A stretch of 64,000 nt of DNA. It comes from Aquatica leii. Lineage: Eukaryota; Arthropoda; Insecta; Coleoptera; Lampyridae. Where the stretch lies: assembly GCA_035610365.1 (NCBI GenBank), contig CM069437.1:30833507-30897506 (forward strand). Reading direction: 5' to 3'. A program made the translations under genes and the position numbers. Of the stretch, positions 32,025-44,260 are shown piece by piece (positions within the stretch are counted from its first letter, which is position 1; each line of letters starts with the position of its first letter). The notes below the pieces were generated by a model, which saw nothing but the letters and a program-made list of their open reading frames with translations, was not told the DNA's origin and made no database searches.

Positions 32025-33456
32025 TGTTACGTACGAAATTTTCATTGCGGAATACCCTGTATATTTAATTGAAATTAGATTCCGGTTTGGGCGCCCTCTA
32101 CCGATCTTTTCTCGTGGCTGTCATTTTACGACAAAATCGTGAAGCTGTCAATTGCCTAAAATGGTCTGGACGTCTTAAAGTAATTTTTCAAGAGTCATCC
32201 GTAATAATGGGAATCAAATTGTAATTACATTACGTTCGTAAAATATTTGAGTTGTCACAGGGTAAGATAATTACTGCCGTTTTATTAAAATTTGTTTGTA
32301 ATTTCTCCTTAATTTGATAGCCGTTTCCCCACGCTTCGAGCACATGTTCGTTTCAATCAACAAATGTTGAAGATTAATTATTATTAAGAAATACCGTTAC
32401 CGGACACGTACGATTTTGGAAGGCATATTCTTTACCACGAAAACGGAGTCTCGACAAGCCTTACTGTGGGAGATGTTATTTCGTGTATACTAGTCGTTTG
32501 TGTTATCAGCCACCTGTTCTAAATTGTTACCTACAGTATACGATACAACGGGTTTTTATATAACATTTGATGATTTATTAATACTACTTTTTTTAGCTTC
32601 CTGTTCTTTGTGAGTTAGTGTGTGATACGATTTGCTTTTCACTATTTATTACAGGCCGCTGGCGGGGAAAACGTTTTCTTCGCGAAAATGGATACTGGAT
32701 TTTAGGGTGAGTTATTTGTTTAACTTTTATATCGTGGTCACGAAAGTTACTCACAGAATTTTAATTAATGTTAACGACCGTAATTACGTTTATTGCTTAT
32801 ATACCAATAAGGTAACTTTAATCATTCACGTAACTGTATCGCATGCTGTGAGGGAAAAACATATTTACTACAAGATTTTCGGTGCTGTTCGTTTCGATCT
32901 TAAATGTGTATTGTGTGTTGCCGATACTGCGGACATTCATGTACTAAACCTTTGATATAATCTTATAAATCTTAAGTGTTGCAAAATCAAAGTTTTCCAC
33001 ACTTGTTAACGAAATTTGTTAGTCATCCTAGTATTTATGGATTGAGAATTTAATGTATAGTCGTCCACCTGCTACGCTACTAAATTAAAATTGCGATATT
33101 TGTCAATTACATGTAGAAATCATTCGAGCATGAATGAGTGAAAAAATTTCATATACTCTTGTCCATATTCAACGTTAACACATTAAAGTGGTTATATTTG
33201 TTAATCTCTCTTGTTATTTATCTTTTTCCTGCAATTATCGTTCGCTATTAACGAATTTTGGCTACTCGAATATCAGAGTAATAAAGGATTACGAACCTCA
33301 AATTTAGTTACAAGTTTGAACCGTCTGTCGTGATCGAGGCAGAAGTGTTATCTTGGATCAGATCTGGCGCCCTTAAGCATACTTTCTGTAAACCTCCCCT
33401 ACCTCCGACTGTGTGATTTGGCCGTGCAAGGTTCGTAAGACATAAAGCTTGTAACA
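32025..33456. repeat. solo LTR, copy A, with 4-bp target duplication ACCA
   Basis: A 1432-bp block starting TGTTACGTAC and ending CTTGTAACA, so the ends are TG...CA inside a 6-bp inverted repeat TGTTAC/GTAACA. The flanks are ACCA at 32021-32024 and again at 33457-33460. A second diverged copy with its own target duplication lies at 40641-42067. These are the marks of an LTR left after recombination. A 107-codon open frame inside (32632-32955) is not conserved in copy B and is not considered a gene. The orientation and the parent element are unknown. Confidence 0.88.
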
Positions 33457-33689
33457 ACCACAAGTAAGATTTATATACTTCATCATTCTATTTTACCAAA
33501 GATACAATTGTATCGTATATACTAAAAAAAATAAAAACAGTAACATGAATGAAATATGATGGCCGAGCTATCTCGTAGTGAAATTTACGATTTGAAATTT
33601 ATAATCTATTAATAGCTATGGTATACTACAACGTATAACGTTGTAAAGTAAGCAAAGTCAATGCAAATGTGAAAAATTCAGCAGAGTAA

Positions 33690-33735
33690 ACCAATAAACG
33701 GCTGTTTGGCCTTTTTGAGGTTCTTCAGCAGTGGG
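33690..33735 (-). ncRNA. hammerhead-like motif, degenerate copy
   Basis: The minus strand reads CTGAAGA, a CCT/AGG stem and then CCAAAC in place of CGAAAC. The CUGANGA box is perfect here, but the GAAA box has lost its G and stem I is not convincing. Confidence 0.4.
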
Positions 33736-33846
33736 AGAACCTTCTAATATTAACCAAAATTCTAGTTTTTCTTTACCAGATTTATCGATTAGATGCCAGT
33801 CTATAAAAGCGAGACTTTAGAGCCCAATCACTTAGTTTATTCCGAA

Positions 33847-33886
33847 CTCTGAAGATGTCCATTACAATGTGTGACAAAAGTTTAGC
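33847..33886 (+). ncRNA. hammerhead-like motif, degenerate copy (second type)
   Basis: TCTGAAGATG, a stem around CCATTACAATG, then TGACAAAAG. A related copy with the same 'agtttattccg' lead-in lies at 45265. The likely ancestral form is CTGAAGATGGCC...GGCCGAAAC. Confidence 0.35.
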
Positions 33887-34123
33887 TTGTGTGATAACGA
33901 CAACATGGGAATTATTTAGAATAGAAAATTGTAATTTATTCTGTCTTCCACAAATGCATTAACAGATCTATATATTAATACATGATGTTAGTAACAGAAA
34001 TGCAATATAATGGCAGAGCCATCTCGTAGTTAAATTTTACTACGTGAGAGTAGTAATCTATAAATAAAAACGTCATTCTAATGAGTACAATGCATCGCGA
34101 TTAGAAAATTAAATATTGTTCAA

Positions 34124-34467
34124 TATTGAAACGTTCGAGAAATTATTCTCCAGTTCCAGAACGTTCACCGAAAGATATAGAAAATTCTCGAACGTTTGGC
34201 CAAAATAAATATAAGCGATACAAATGAATCATAGGACAATTATTCCAGCAATTCGAAGACGGCAGGGTTAAGAAAATTATTCAAGTTTAAATAAATACAT
34301 GTGATTAACGCGTGTGTTTGAGATAAAAGTACGAAGTATAACCTTGTACGTGACTTTAAAACAATAAGTGTTAAACTAAAGTTATCCGCGGACTTTATCT
34401 TCGTGTGTTAGTTCTATATATAAATTAGTGTAAGTGTTTTTATTAAACATCCTTAGATGTTATTAAT
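34124..34467 (+). repeat. gypsy LTR copy 2 (solo, 3' end lost)
   Basis: Reverse complement of the 1827-2251 LTR, with 'tatccgcggactttatcttcg' and 'cgtgactttaaaacaataag' in common. It starts near TATTGAAACGTTCGAG. Similarity stops after about 344 bp, so the last ~80 bp are missing. No internal element sequence is attached. Confidence 0.75.
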
Positions 34468-34469
34468 AG

Positions 34470-36480
34470 TATTTCATTCTTGAGGTATTAATTTATTAAT
34501 TTCTTCTATTTATCTTAAGGAAATAGTTCCAAACTATACCAGAAGATGAAAGTTTAGTCATTATTTGATAGTTATAGGTACTTTACCTGCACTATTAATT
34601 TACATAGTAAACAAAAACCATTTTCACTATAACAGCAGAAAAGTAAATTTTTTTGTAGCAATATAATTAATCAGAAATATAAGAATTGTATAACAAGTTT
34701 ACTATAAAAAAAAAACTTATCTAAAATTGATAGAATTATTATATAACTTATAATTTTCTTTTGCGTTTTTTTAAATGCATTTAAAAATCCTAGAGAATAA
34801 CTGCAAAAATCTTGTTCAACAGTTGCTGCCATACCTTTAAACATAAAATATGGTTCGAAAATATGTTTCTTTAACGCTCTTTTTATAGCTCCAGTTTATT
34901 GAATTTAATAAGAAAGTTTTTTTAAAAACAAACAAAACATAAATTAAACGTTATTGTTTTAATAAAATTTACGCGTTGTTGTTAGAGTAATTTTTTAAGT
35001 GCGTCAGTCGTTAAAGTAGTAAAATGTACAAATTACTAAAAAGAGTTGTAAAATTGATTTTTATTATCCTTATGTATATATGGATACACGATGCGTCAAA
35101 CTCAAGCTTAAGATTTCTTTTAGCGTTTGTTGAAAGGTAAATTTCAAACATACATATTGAGTAAAATCCATTAGAGAGGAAGTTTAATGATTTATTAAAT
35201 TAAAAGCTAATTTATAAATTCTCTTTTGCTCACTAAAACGTTACTTTCGTTACGTTAGTGAGTAGTAAGTTTTCAAATTAAACTACGTGTTTCACTTTAG
35301 GTTTTTGAAGACAGAATATTCAAGCTTAATAAAGGATTTTACCAAAATACTACGTATATGTATATAACCACAAAAATCCGACATAATTTTAAAAGGACTT
35401 AACATATGAATACGTTTATAGCAGTTTCCTCCCTTCATTAAATAAACCAACTAACTGCATTTTCCCTTACGTAATTAAACAGATAAACAAAGACACACAG
35501 TAACTTAACTGTCGTTAATATACCGTCCCTAGATAAAATTATTTGTTTCATTTTAATTCTTTTATGAAACGTTTAACGAAATTATTTTTTCTTTTGTTAA
35601 AGCTTAATTAAAGCGCAATTAAGTATTAAATTACTGACTCGTAAACGTAAAGTACGCTATTGTAGGCCATACGCCATTTTGATTGATTGATCAATAATAA
35701 CTTGTACTTTGAAATGTTTCTTTTGCAAGTTTTTATTTTCTTTTTAACGCTGCTACAACTTTCCATAGAATTAATTAAAAGTTAAAAAAACAGGTTAAAT
35801 TTTCTAATTCTTAAAACTTTTGCGGTTTCGTATTCGTTCTAATTGAAAAGAACCTTTTTGGATTTAATTGTGCTTTAATTCAAGTTAAAAAATCGCTTAT
35901 TTTTGGGTTTGGGTTTGAATGGAATGTTACTTTAAAAGTTTTTTTTTTAATTTAACTAATCATACTGACAGTAATAATAATAATAACAAATAAACTTTAT
36001 CGATTAAAAGACTAGATGCTTGAATTAAAGAGTCATATCAGCCCTGTTTTGTAAATTTAAATAAAATAGAAATGCGCAAAATGGAATAGAAATTAAAGCA
36101 TATAAAATCGAAAACGGTATTCTATAATTTTTTACGGTTGTAATCATAAAGTTTTGTTAGCAGCCTTAAATCAAAATTCTTTATTTAACTGTTTTCTATC
36201 GCTAACGCAGAATACCAAATTCCACATCACTGCATACCATCCTAGCCAACACAGAATCGTTTTGGTTTGGAAACAATATATCACGATTTTTTAGTTTTAA
36301 AAAAATATAGAATTCTCATGATAAGAACTGATTCAAATACATATTTTAAAGTATATAAACTTTTACAAATATGTATAGAGCCAATATTACGCAGGTATTT
36401 TAACTAAACAATTACCCAAATAATTGTTATTGTGTATTTTACATGTCGTTATTGTGTATACATCGAGAATATTAGTTTTA
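34470..36480. other. AT-rich spacer, nothing recognised
   Basis: No coding similarity is seen. A short (taa)n run lies at about 35975. Confidence 0.45.
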
Positions 36481-37440
36481 AATTAAAGTTAACAACTGCA
36501 CTGTCTACGTACGCTACTGATTCTCCTTACGAGTGGGGATAAACAATGTATCACTCTCAAACGTCCATTTTGTACCTTATTTTTACCGTTTAGAAGTCGC
36601 TGGTGATCGTTCGTTTACGTAGTGCTATTTTAAGACATTTAAGTAGTTTTCTTTTTGTTGAAATTTCCTCGGTAATAATTTCTATTGCGCTTTTAGCGGA
36701 TGTGCTAGGAAAAACAAAAAACAAACAACACGAAAGAACATTCACACCTATATCAGTATCGTATTACTTCATTAAATTAGTGTAGATCTTATTACATTTA
36801 CATTTATTACTTTACTTGTACTTTGTACGTACTACTTTTTTAGTAACGTAAAATTTTGCTGTATGTAGTTTACTTTATTTGTATTTAATAATCGTCAGTC
36901 TTCGCCGTGTTTAATCTGTTCTATATAGTAACGTTAGATAATACGTACTTAAATTTACTTTCAGTCGCAAACGTTATATTATCTGTAACTTTATGTATTG
37001 TCGTCGAGTACGTTGACGTGACATCCGTTAATTTTTTTCGCTCATTTGAACCCAATCATAGTCAAAGGCAAAATAACATTAACCCTCGTACATAAGCTTA
37101 TATACCAGTTATAATTTCCGTTTTAAATCAGATAAATAGAAATAGTAGAAGTCACTACAGTTGACGAAGAAGTGAAGTTTAATACTTATACTTTACTTTT
37201 TCGATTCAGTTTTATCATTGTTGCAGAAATTGTAATCTGCGCGGTACCGTAATATGTAAAATGTGACAACAACGTCAATCATATTTTTATTTTTGCTTAT
37301 GTTTATTGATGATTCTTATTAACATTACACTGGCAATAGCGGGTAGCTATTTATGTTCCCGTAACACAAAATATTTGTGGCAACCGTGACCGTTTGTGGC
37401 AACAAAATTTGAACGATTAGTTGTGTAGTTTTTAAAATCA
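36481..37440 (+). other. probable 5' LTR and leader of the BEL/Pao relic (boundaries unproven)
   Basis: This less AT-rich stretch lies directly upstream of the gag relic. Near 37360 it reads '...cccgtaaca', then 'caaaatatttgtggcaaccgt', which could be an LTR end followed by a primer-binding site (TGGCAACCG). No second LTR is found at the other end, so the call is inferential. Confidence 0.35.
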
Positions 37441-40215
37441 ATGCCGAGGTGGAAGTAAAGAAAAGGCTGCCGAAAGTGCTTTGTGTTTCGTTTACAAGGT
37501 TTATGAATGAATTGGAAAGCGAAGTATCTCAACGTGTGCAAACTAAGGCAGGCGCAAAAATAACAGAAAAGCTTCAGATGTTAAAAGATACCTTGCAAAA
37601 AAAGTTTACTGAATTGCAGGTGGTCAGTTATAAAGTCTTTAATCTACTGTTAAAAAACAATGCTAGTGAAGAAGACCAGGTAAAGAAAAATTTTAGTTTC
37701 CGGTAATACAATTTAAAAGATTTGATGACAATATTTGTGACTACTTTTCCTTTTGGTCTGAATTCAAGAAAGTGCATGATGATCCGGACATTGACGATGC
37801 AGATAAAGTAGAGTATTTGATACAAGTTATAGTACCGTGTAGCCGTGCGCGACACCTGGTTGACTACCAGAGGAAGTTACTTGCGTATGATAGTCACGGT
37901 TTGGATCCAAGTTTATGTGCGAATAATTGAATAACGATTTGACCAGGAGAAAAACATATATTTGTTACTTATACAATTAGATAGACTAGCAACTCAAAGT
38001 TTTATTAGAGTCGTTGGAAATAACTGCAGACAAATATTCTTCCATGTTTTTTCTTTGAAATGAGTAATCTCTGCCTGAATATCTGCTACCTTGGTGGCAA
38101 CGATCCTCCGCGAATTTGTCCATGGGATTCACACAGGAACGCAAGGCCGATGGAGTTTCTGTAACAGGAGCTAAACAATCCTATAAAGCAAGTATTAGTC
38201 TAGAGAATCGTCTTACAGGTTTAATGCAATTTTTAAAAAATTAAGTAGAAAATGAGCAACACATTTTGTTAGGTTCTGAAAGATTTTAATTTTGATTTTG
38301 GGGTACTTAGAAGTGGTAATTCGAGTGGCAGTTCTAAGAAAAAGTTACCAAAATCGAGTGAGCAGTTAGGTATTCTCACTGCAGAAGAGCTGGTCAATGG
38401 CGAAGTTGCCACGTGCATATAATGTAATAGTGTGCGTGATAGTTTAAACTGTCTTAAAGCACAAGCTTATACTTTCGACAAAAAGCAACAAATTGTCAAC
38501 AAAAAAAAGGGCATGTTTTTGCTGTCTTAAGCGGGATCATCGTTCCAAGAAATGTCGGGTTCGCATAAAGTGCTTGATTTGTCTAAGAAGCAGCACATTA
38601 TCTTGATGTGTCCTGATCTAAAGTCAAATCCTAGGATGCTGAGTAGATTATCAGTAGCAGGTGAGGATTCACAGGAGAAGTAAGAGGTGTATGCTACCAA
38701 CCACAACAGTACGCATGTTTTCTTGCAAACATAGTTAGCAAGACTGGTGGGAAGTAGAGTTTCATGTAACGTGCAAGTTTTGATTGATACTAAATCGCAA
38801 CGTTCTTATATAGTAAGGTCGACTGCACGTAAGATGGACCTGTTGGCAATTGATGAGAAGAAAATCAAGCTAGGAGGTACTTAGTCCGAGCAAATGCACC
38901 AAAGTTATAGATTGACTCTACAGCAAAGTGGGAAAATTTAAAGTTTTGTTTCACCGAGAGATATGCAGTGCAGTTCTCACTATTTTTCTTGGTTTATGGA
39001 TCGATGAGTTTAGTAATGTCCTGGTGACTAAGAGTTTGATACTGTTTTTACCCCAGAGAGTGCGTGACCCAATTGATTATACTTGCTCAACAACGTAAAT
39101 CCCCAAACTGCTGCCGCGTTTGTGGAAGACTAAGCTCACTTGAGATCAGTCAATGCTAAAGTTTAGCAATTGTTTCGAACATGGTTGAGTGAGGTGAACT
39201 ATATATGAAGTACCAAGATACTCAGATGAGTAAACACTAAAACTATTAAATCACAGCACAAATGTTTGCATGTACTTTACGATGCCAGTAAAGGTGCTTT
39301 TGCTTGTGTTATTTTCCTGAAAGTTGTAAAAAATAATTGGAGCAAGATTTTATGATTTCGTAAAGCAGAATCTTGAATCGTATTTTTGTAGTGATTCTTC
39401 CACCGTTGTTTGCTGGATATAGATAAAGAAAAAATGGAATACGTTTGTTTCGAATCGGGTAAATGAAATACGCAAACTTACATCCGCAAAAGCATGGAGA
39501 CATGTGCAGGAGGATCATAATTTGCATTCCGAATAAACTATTAGAACTGGAATGGTGTGAGAATCCTGCGTTTTTGCCAGACGATTCTTGCAGATGGTCG
39601 TGAAGAATTTCAGGTGTGATGAAGCGGAGGTTTCAAAAAACAAACAGAAATGCATAACCACACTTCTATCAACAATGTCCTCGGATAGTTTTTTACAATA
39701 TTAGAAAACCAATCAAATGATAGCATAGATCAAAAGGTTTATGTAGAATCTAAAGCATCTAAGTGAAAAACAAAGGGGAGAGCTGACCGTCAGTGAACTT
39801 ACTGATGCTAAGCATTTTATTTACACGTTACGACCGTTGCATCTGAAGAATGGTAATAAAACGTGGATTTACTTGCGTAGTGTACCGTGCGGTTCATCTT
39901 GAACTTTTAACGACGTTGTTTCACTTTTTCTTATGCAGGCGCTGAGACGGTTTGTGGCCCATTGAGACAGACTTACTATAGTCTTTAGTGACAACGGCAC
40001 AAGGTTTGTTAGAACCGAGAACGCGTTTTTGCAACTAAACTGGAACGAGATAAACCGAGAAATTTCAGTGAAGTAAATAACGTGGCGTTTTAACTCATTT
40101 TTCGCGGCGTGATGAGGTGGCTTTTAAGAGAAACTTTTTGGTATCCTTAAGCAACTTCTTCAAAAAGTTTTAGAGCGTGCGGTATTATCTTGTGATTTAT
40201 TACTGTATTGTACGG
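37440..40215 (+). pseudogene. BEL/Pao relic: gag, protease trace, RNase H, integrase; RT deleted
   Basis: In order. Gag N-terminus (37449-37706). Gag core, FWSEFKKVHDDPDIDDADKVEYLIQ in broken form, near 37760. Zinc knuckles CFCCLKRDHRSKKC and CLICLRS at 38520-38590. Protease trace LIDTKSQRSYIVRS near 38790, with the D-T retained and G changed to K. RNase H LHVYYDASKGAFACVIFL near 39270. Integrase AVHLELLTTLFHFFLMQALRRFV near 39890 and IVFSDNGTRFV near 39980. The RT expected between protease and RNase H is absent. Stops are dense. It is a different and much older element than the one at 17 kb. Confidence 0.82.
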
Positions 40216-40225
40216 TTGCCAGTAT

Positions 40226-42098
40226 TGTAATGAATTTTATTGCTAACTACTAAAATTTATTTAAATTTCTAAAAATATTTTTACTTATACTAGAAATATG
40301 TACACTTTTAAATTAACCGAACTAATTAAATCTAATAATATTTAATAAAAACACTTACACTAATTTATAACACTTACACAAAGATAAGATAACATCCGCG
40401 GATAGCTTTACACACTTGTTTACACTAAAGTCACGTACTTCGTAGATTTATTTATAACACGCGTTAACGACTTATTTATTTCAGCTTGAATAATTTTCTT
40501 AACACTGCTGTCTTTGCATAACGGCAATAAATGACCTACAATTTGTTTGGTCAGTATTTATACATTTTGACAAAACGTTCCCGTATGTTCTGCATCCTTC
40601 GGTGAACGTTCTAGAAAACCTTGCGAAGGCTCTCGAAGTTTGTTACGTACAAAATTTTCATTACGGAAGACCCTGTATATTGAATTGAAATTAGATTCCA
40701 GTTTTGACGCCCTCTACCGATCTTGACTGTCATTTTACGACAAAATCGTGAAGCTGTCAATTGCCTAAAATGGTCTGGACGTCTTAAGTAATTTTGCAAG
40801 TGCCATCGGTAATAATGGAAATCAAATTGTAATTACATTACGTTCATAAAATATTTGAGTCGTCACAGGGTAAGATAATTGCTGTCGTTTTATTAAAATT
40901 CGTTTGTAATTCCTCCTTAATTTAATAGCCGTTTTCCACCCGCTTCAAGCACATGTACGTTTCAATAAAGAAATGATGAAGATTAATTATTATTAAGAAA
41001 TATCGTTACCGAACACGTACGCTTTTGGAAGGCGTTTTCTCCGCCACGAAAACGGGGTCTCGACAAGCCTTACCGTGGGAGATGTTACTGCATGTATACT
41101 AGTTGATTGTGTTATCAACCACCTGTACTAAATTGTTCCCTACAGTACACGATACAACGGGTTTTTATGTAACATTTAATGATTTATTAATACTATTTTT
41201 TTTAGCTTTTTTGTTCTGTGTGAGTTAGTGTGTGATCCGATTTGCTTTTTACTATTTATTACAGGCCGCAGGCGGGAAAACGTTTTCTCCGCGAAAGTAG
41301 AAACTGGATTTTGGGGTGAGTTATTTGTTTAACTTTTATATCGGGATCACGAAAGTTACTCACAGAATTGTAATTAATGTTAACGACCGTAATTACGTTA
41401 TCGCTTATAGACCAATAAGGTAATCTTAATCATTTACGTAACTGTATAGCATGCTGTGAGGGAAAAACATATTTATTCTGAGACTTTCGGTGCTGTCCAT
41501 TTTGACATAATTTCAATGTGCAGTGTGTGTTGCCGATACTGCGGGCATTCATGTATGAGAACTTCGATATAATCTAGTAAATCTTATGTATTACGAAATC
41601 AAAGTTTTCTCTGCTTGTTAATGAAAATTGTTAGTCATTCTAGTATTTAAGGATTGCGCATTTAGCGTATAGTAGTCAATTTACTGCGCTACTAAAGTAA
41701 AACTGTGATATTTGTTAATCCTACGTGGAAACCATTCGAGCATCGATAGGTGAAGAAATTTCATATATTCTTATTAGTATCCAACGTTAATATATTAAAG
41801 TGATTATCATTGTTAATCTCTCTTGTTATTTTTCTTTCTCCTGTGATTATCGTTATCTATTAACTAATTTTGGCTACTCGAACATCAGAGTAATAAGGAT
41901 TACGAATCTCAGATTGAGTTACAAGTTTGGATAGTCTGTCGTGATCGAGGCAGAAGTGTTATCTTGGATCAAATCTGGCGCCCTTAAGCATACTTTCTGT
42001 GAACCTCCCCTACCTCCGACTGTGTGAGTTGGCCGTGCAAAGTTCGTAAGACATAAAGCTTGTAACAAGTTGCTAATAACTTCTCGAACGTTTCAATA
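40226..42098 (-). repeat. gypsy LTR copy 3, split by the second solo LTR
   Basis: LTR sequence runs from 40226 to 40640 and resumes at 42072-42098 ('acttctcgaacgtttcaata'). The gap is the 1.43-kb solo LTR with duplicated AGTT. In element orientation the LTR ends ...TTCATTACA and is followed by CTGGCAACCG, a possible primer-binding site. Only a few bases of internal sequence remain before the BEL relic. Confidence 0.82.
40641..42067. repeat. solo LTR, copy B, with 4-bp target duplication AGTT, nested in gypsy LTR
   Basis: Same family and orientation as 32025-33456 (TGTTACGTAC ... CTTGTAACA), 1427 bp, flanked by AGTT at 40637-40640 and 42068-42071. The two copies differ at many sites by eye, so they are not the two LTRs of one young element. 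Confidence 0.9.
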
Positions 42099-42129
42099 TG
42101 TTGTAAACTCAAGGCCATTGACCAACACA

Positions 42130-42470
42130 TTTACAGACATTAATGATTTTGTATCCCTGGCATGTGTTTAAACAAAAAGACTCCGGACGGTGTGCCGGAA
42201 CTCGATATAATCGAACGAAATTCGGAATGTCAAAAGTTACGTCACCGGCAGTTTTTGATCGAAAATCTCCGTCTAAGATTTTGTTCAGTGTATTTGAGAC
42301 AATTCAAATTGTTCTACAAGTCGCGACCCGACCTGTCAAAATAGGCGGCATTGTGCTTATCGGGGACGGAAATGTTAAGAGACTCAATTCGTCTATTAGA
42401 CGTGTGTTGAGTTGTTGCCCCGCAACAACGATTATTAATACGGTTTGCAAACGTAAACGACAGCCATAGC
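42130..42470 (+). pseudogene. possible pogo-like transposase fragment
   Basis: GTRYNRTKFG near 42200 and KIGGIVLIGDGNVKRLNSSI near 42335 resemble the 'GARYNRTKSGWFD ... K.VLIGDNL.SH' blocks of the pogo-like DDE domain, with N of GDN changed to G. It is GC-richer than its surroundings. Only about 110 codons are seen, with no ends or HTH. It could be a chance resemblance. Confidence 0.4.
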
Positions 42471-42479
42471 TTATAATAG

Positions 42480-43165
42480 GAAATTAGTTCTGCAGCAGGG
42501 TTTTCGTTAGAGCAAAAAAGTGGTACATGCGTACCATCTGTCTCCTAACAAAATCCCATTACCAAAATCTTTTTCTATAAATGTTTGTTGAACTTGAACA
42601 TTGTTGGCTATTGAGCTACAATGTCTTGGAGAAAAAACTATCTGCAGAGCAACTTGTACACTAATGCTGAAATACTCTTTCCGGTTTCAAAATACTTTTG
42701 CGTTATTTCCTCCTGGTGACATTATGTTGACGTGAGTAAAGTGAACACATCTAAAACTCTTGCGATAGCCCTCATTTCAAAGCATTTATGTTGAAGACTT
42801 TTTGGTCCAAAACTGTCATTTATGTAGCATATAGTCATACATCTCAAACAGTGGTTAATCAAACTTATGCATTAGTTTCTTTTCAATTATTAGTATGTAC
42901 AATAATGTTACTTTACGTTATCTATCAAAACATTTTTTTTTCTAAATACGTTTTCAAATATAATTAGATCTTTTAAATTTTCTTAAAATCCTAATGATGA
43001 TAATTATTTACTTCGTTCAATTGATTTTTGACGTTACTGTATTCACTAATGTAATAAAATCAAATAATTATTTAGATTCTATTTTCCGATTGGGATGCAA
43101 ATCTGGCAAAGTATTGATTTTATAAAACTTTCTATTGTTCAATCATCTTCAATATTATTGAACAA
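42480..43165. other. spacer, nothing recognised
   Basis: It could contain the decayed integrase of the minus-strand gypsy fragment to its right, but I see no motif. Confidence 0.35.
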
Positions 43166-43169
43166 ATTT

Positions 43170-43640
43170 CCCAGACGAATATTTTCATGTCTGCGAGATA
43201 CAAAATTTCAAAATCAAACACTTGCAATCACAATGACCAACGAGCTACAGGACCAGTGGGGTTTTTCAAATTAAGCAACCCTTTCAAACTAGCGTAATCG
43301 GACATCACATAAAATTTGTAGCCTTCTAAATAAAGACGAATACGTTCGATACCAAACAACATGGCTAAACATTTCTTTTCTGTAACGGAATAGTTATGTT
43401 CTGCATTAAACAAAAATTGATATGCCATAACACGTTTGTGATCATCTTCAACTTGAGTTAAAACTGCGCTTAGTAAATAGCATGAACTAAACTGGATCTT
43501 GCTAAAATAAAAGCTGATGAAAGAATAGTTTTCAAATTTTTAAAAACTTGGTATTGTTCGACACTCCATTCTTATGTAAAATTTTTCTTTAATAAACCAG
43601 AAAGAAGCAACGGTCATGAAAGATAATTTTCGACTTCTTT
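43170..43640 (-). pseudogene. gypsy RT C-terminus and RNase H fragment
   Basis: Minus strand: WSVEQYQVFKNLK near 43555 is the end of RT/connection. AVLTQVEDDHKRVMAYQF leads into HNYSVTEKKCLAMLFGIERIRLYLEGY, and VMSDYASLKGLLNLKNPTGPVARWSL is the RNase H core with the catalytic D of 'SDYASL' (family form TDH). Frames change once or twice. It is a separate fragment from the 1-2251 element. Confidence 0.85.
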
Positions 43641-43699
43641 CGGTTATCAAATGAAAAAGTCTGAATACAAAGAAATTTCTTGTGAAGGACATTGCTCCT

Positions 43700-44260
43700 C
43701 AAAACCTCTACCAGTATGATAATCTAAATTGCATAATGCTAACTAGAGTTTGAAGAAATTTTTAGTCCAAAATACTAAGAACATCTAAACCCTTGGATGT
43801 TACGTTTAAGTAGTGACAAAAATGAGTTTAAGTTTTAATAAGAACCAGTTGTAATTGATTTAAATTCAAATATACTATCGAGATACATAGAAGCTAGTCT
43901 ACGTTTATTGTTTATTGAAATTTGATCATTTATTTTACTGATCACTAAAATTAGGCAATTCTATACGAGGAATTGACCTAGATTACGTCAAAAATTTTAC
44001 TATTGAATTAGTATTTACTGAAACAAATGAATTTGCAGATGACGCAGACAACTTAGAATATTGGTTAAAGATTTTATCAATCAAATCCATAGCAGCATTG
44101 CTAGCCTGTAATGTGTTTAAATGCAATGAAACATCAACAATAGGAGCCTTAATTTTTCTGCTACGTTGAGTAACTGAATCAAATTTGTCCTATAACTTAG
44201 ACAGTCAATTGTATTGTTTAGTAAAATTAAATAATGTATAAATTGTTAATAACTAAGATT
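43700..44260 (-). pseudogene. BEL/Pao gag relic, minus strand
   Basis: Minus-strand pieces: NTLQASNAAMDLIDKIF, then IPRIELPNFSDQ, then after a small gap RRLASMYLDSIFEFK and NLNSFLSLL. The last two align directly with RRLAGMYLDSILNFKPLL and SLRSYLQVHQ in the intact gag at 17752-18708. That gives support from within the window. Part of the core between the blocks is deleted. The hint of a primer-binding site (TTGGGCGCCCAA at about 44434) lies upstream. Confidence 0.6.

Larger units (their letters stand above)
33540..34110. repeat. tandem pair of repeat units carrying hammerhead-like motifs
   Basis: 'atgatggccgagctatctcgtagt' at about 33556 recurs, diverged, at about 34007, a spacing of about 450 bp. 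Between them lie a minus-strand motif (33690-33735) and a plus-strand motif (33847-33886), both hammerhead-like. Related blocks occur at 16.4-16.8 and 44.6-45.3 kb. The second unit is cut off by the gypsy LTR at 34124. Confidence 0.5.

Noticed and set aside
32632..32955. 107-codon open frame inside solo LTR A
   Set aside because: The matching part of copy B has indels and stops in that frame, and the codon content looks like translated AT-rich LTR sequence.
36603..37095. Two open frames of about 60 codons
   Set aside because: Short, hydrophobic and compositionally what AT-rich sequence gives; they lie in a probable LTR.
40641..42067. Initial reading of the 1.43-kb repeat as a DNA transposon starting GTTAC
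   Set aside because: Shifting the boundary by one base gives TG...CA ends and perfect 4-bp target duplications at both copies, which fits an LTR better.
36481..42098. The BEL relic and the gypsy LTR at 40.2 kb as one element
   Set aside because: They are in opposite orientation, and the LTR matches the gypsy LTR at 1827-2251.
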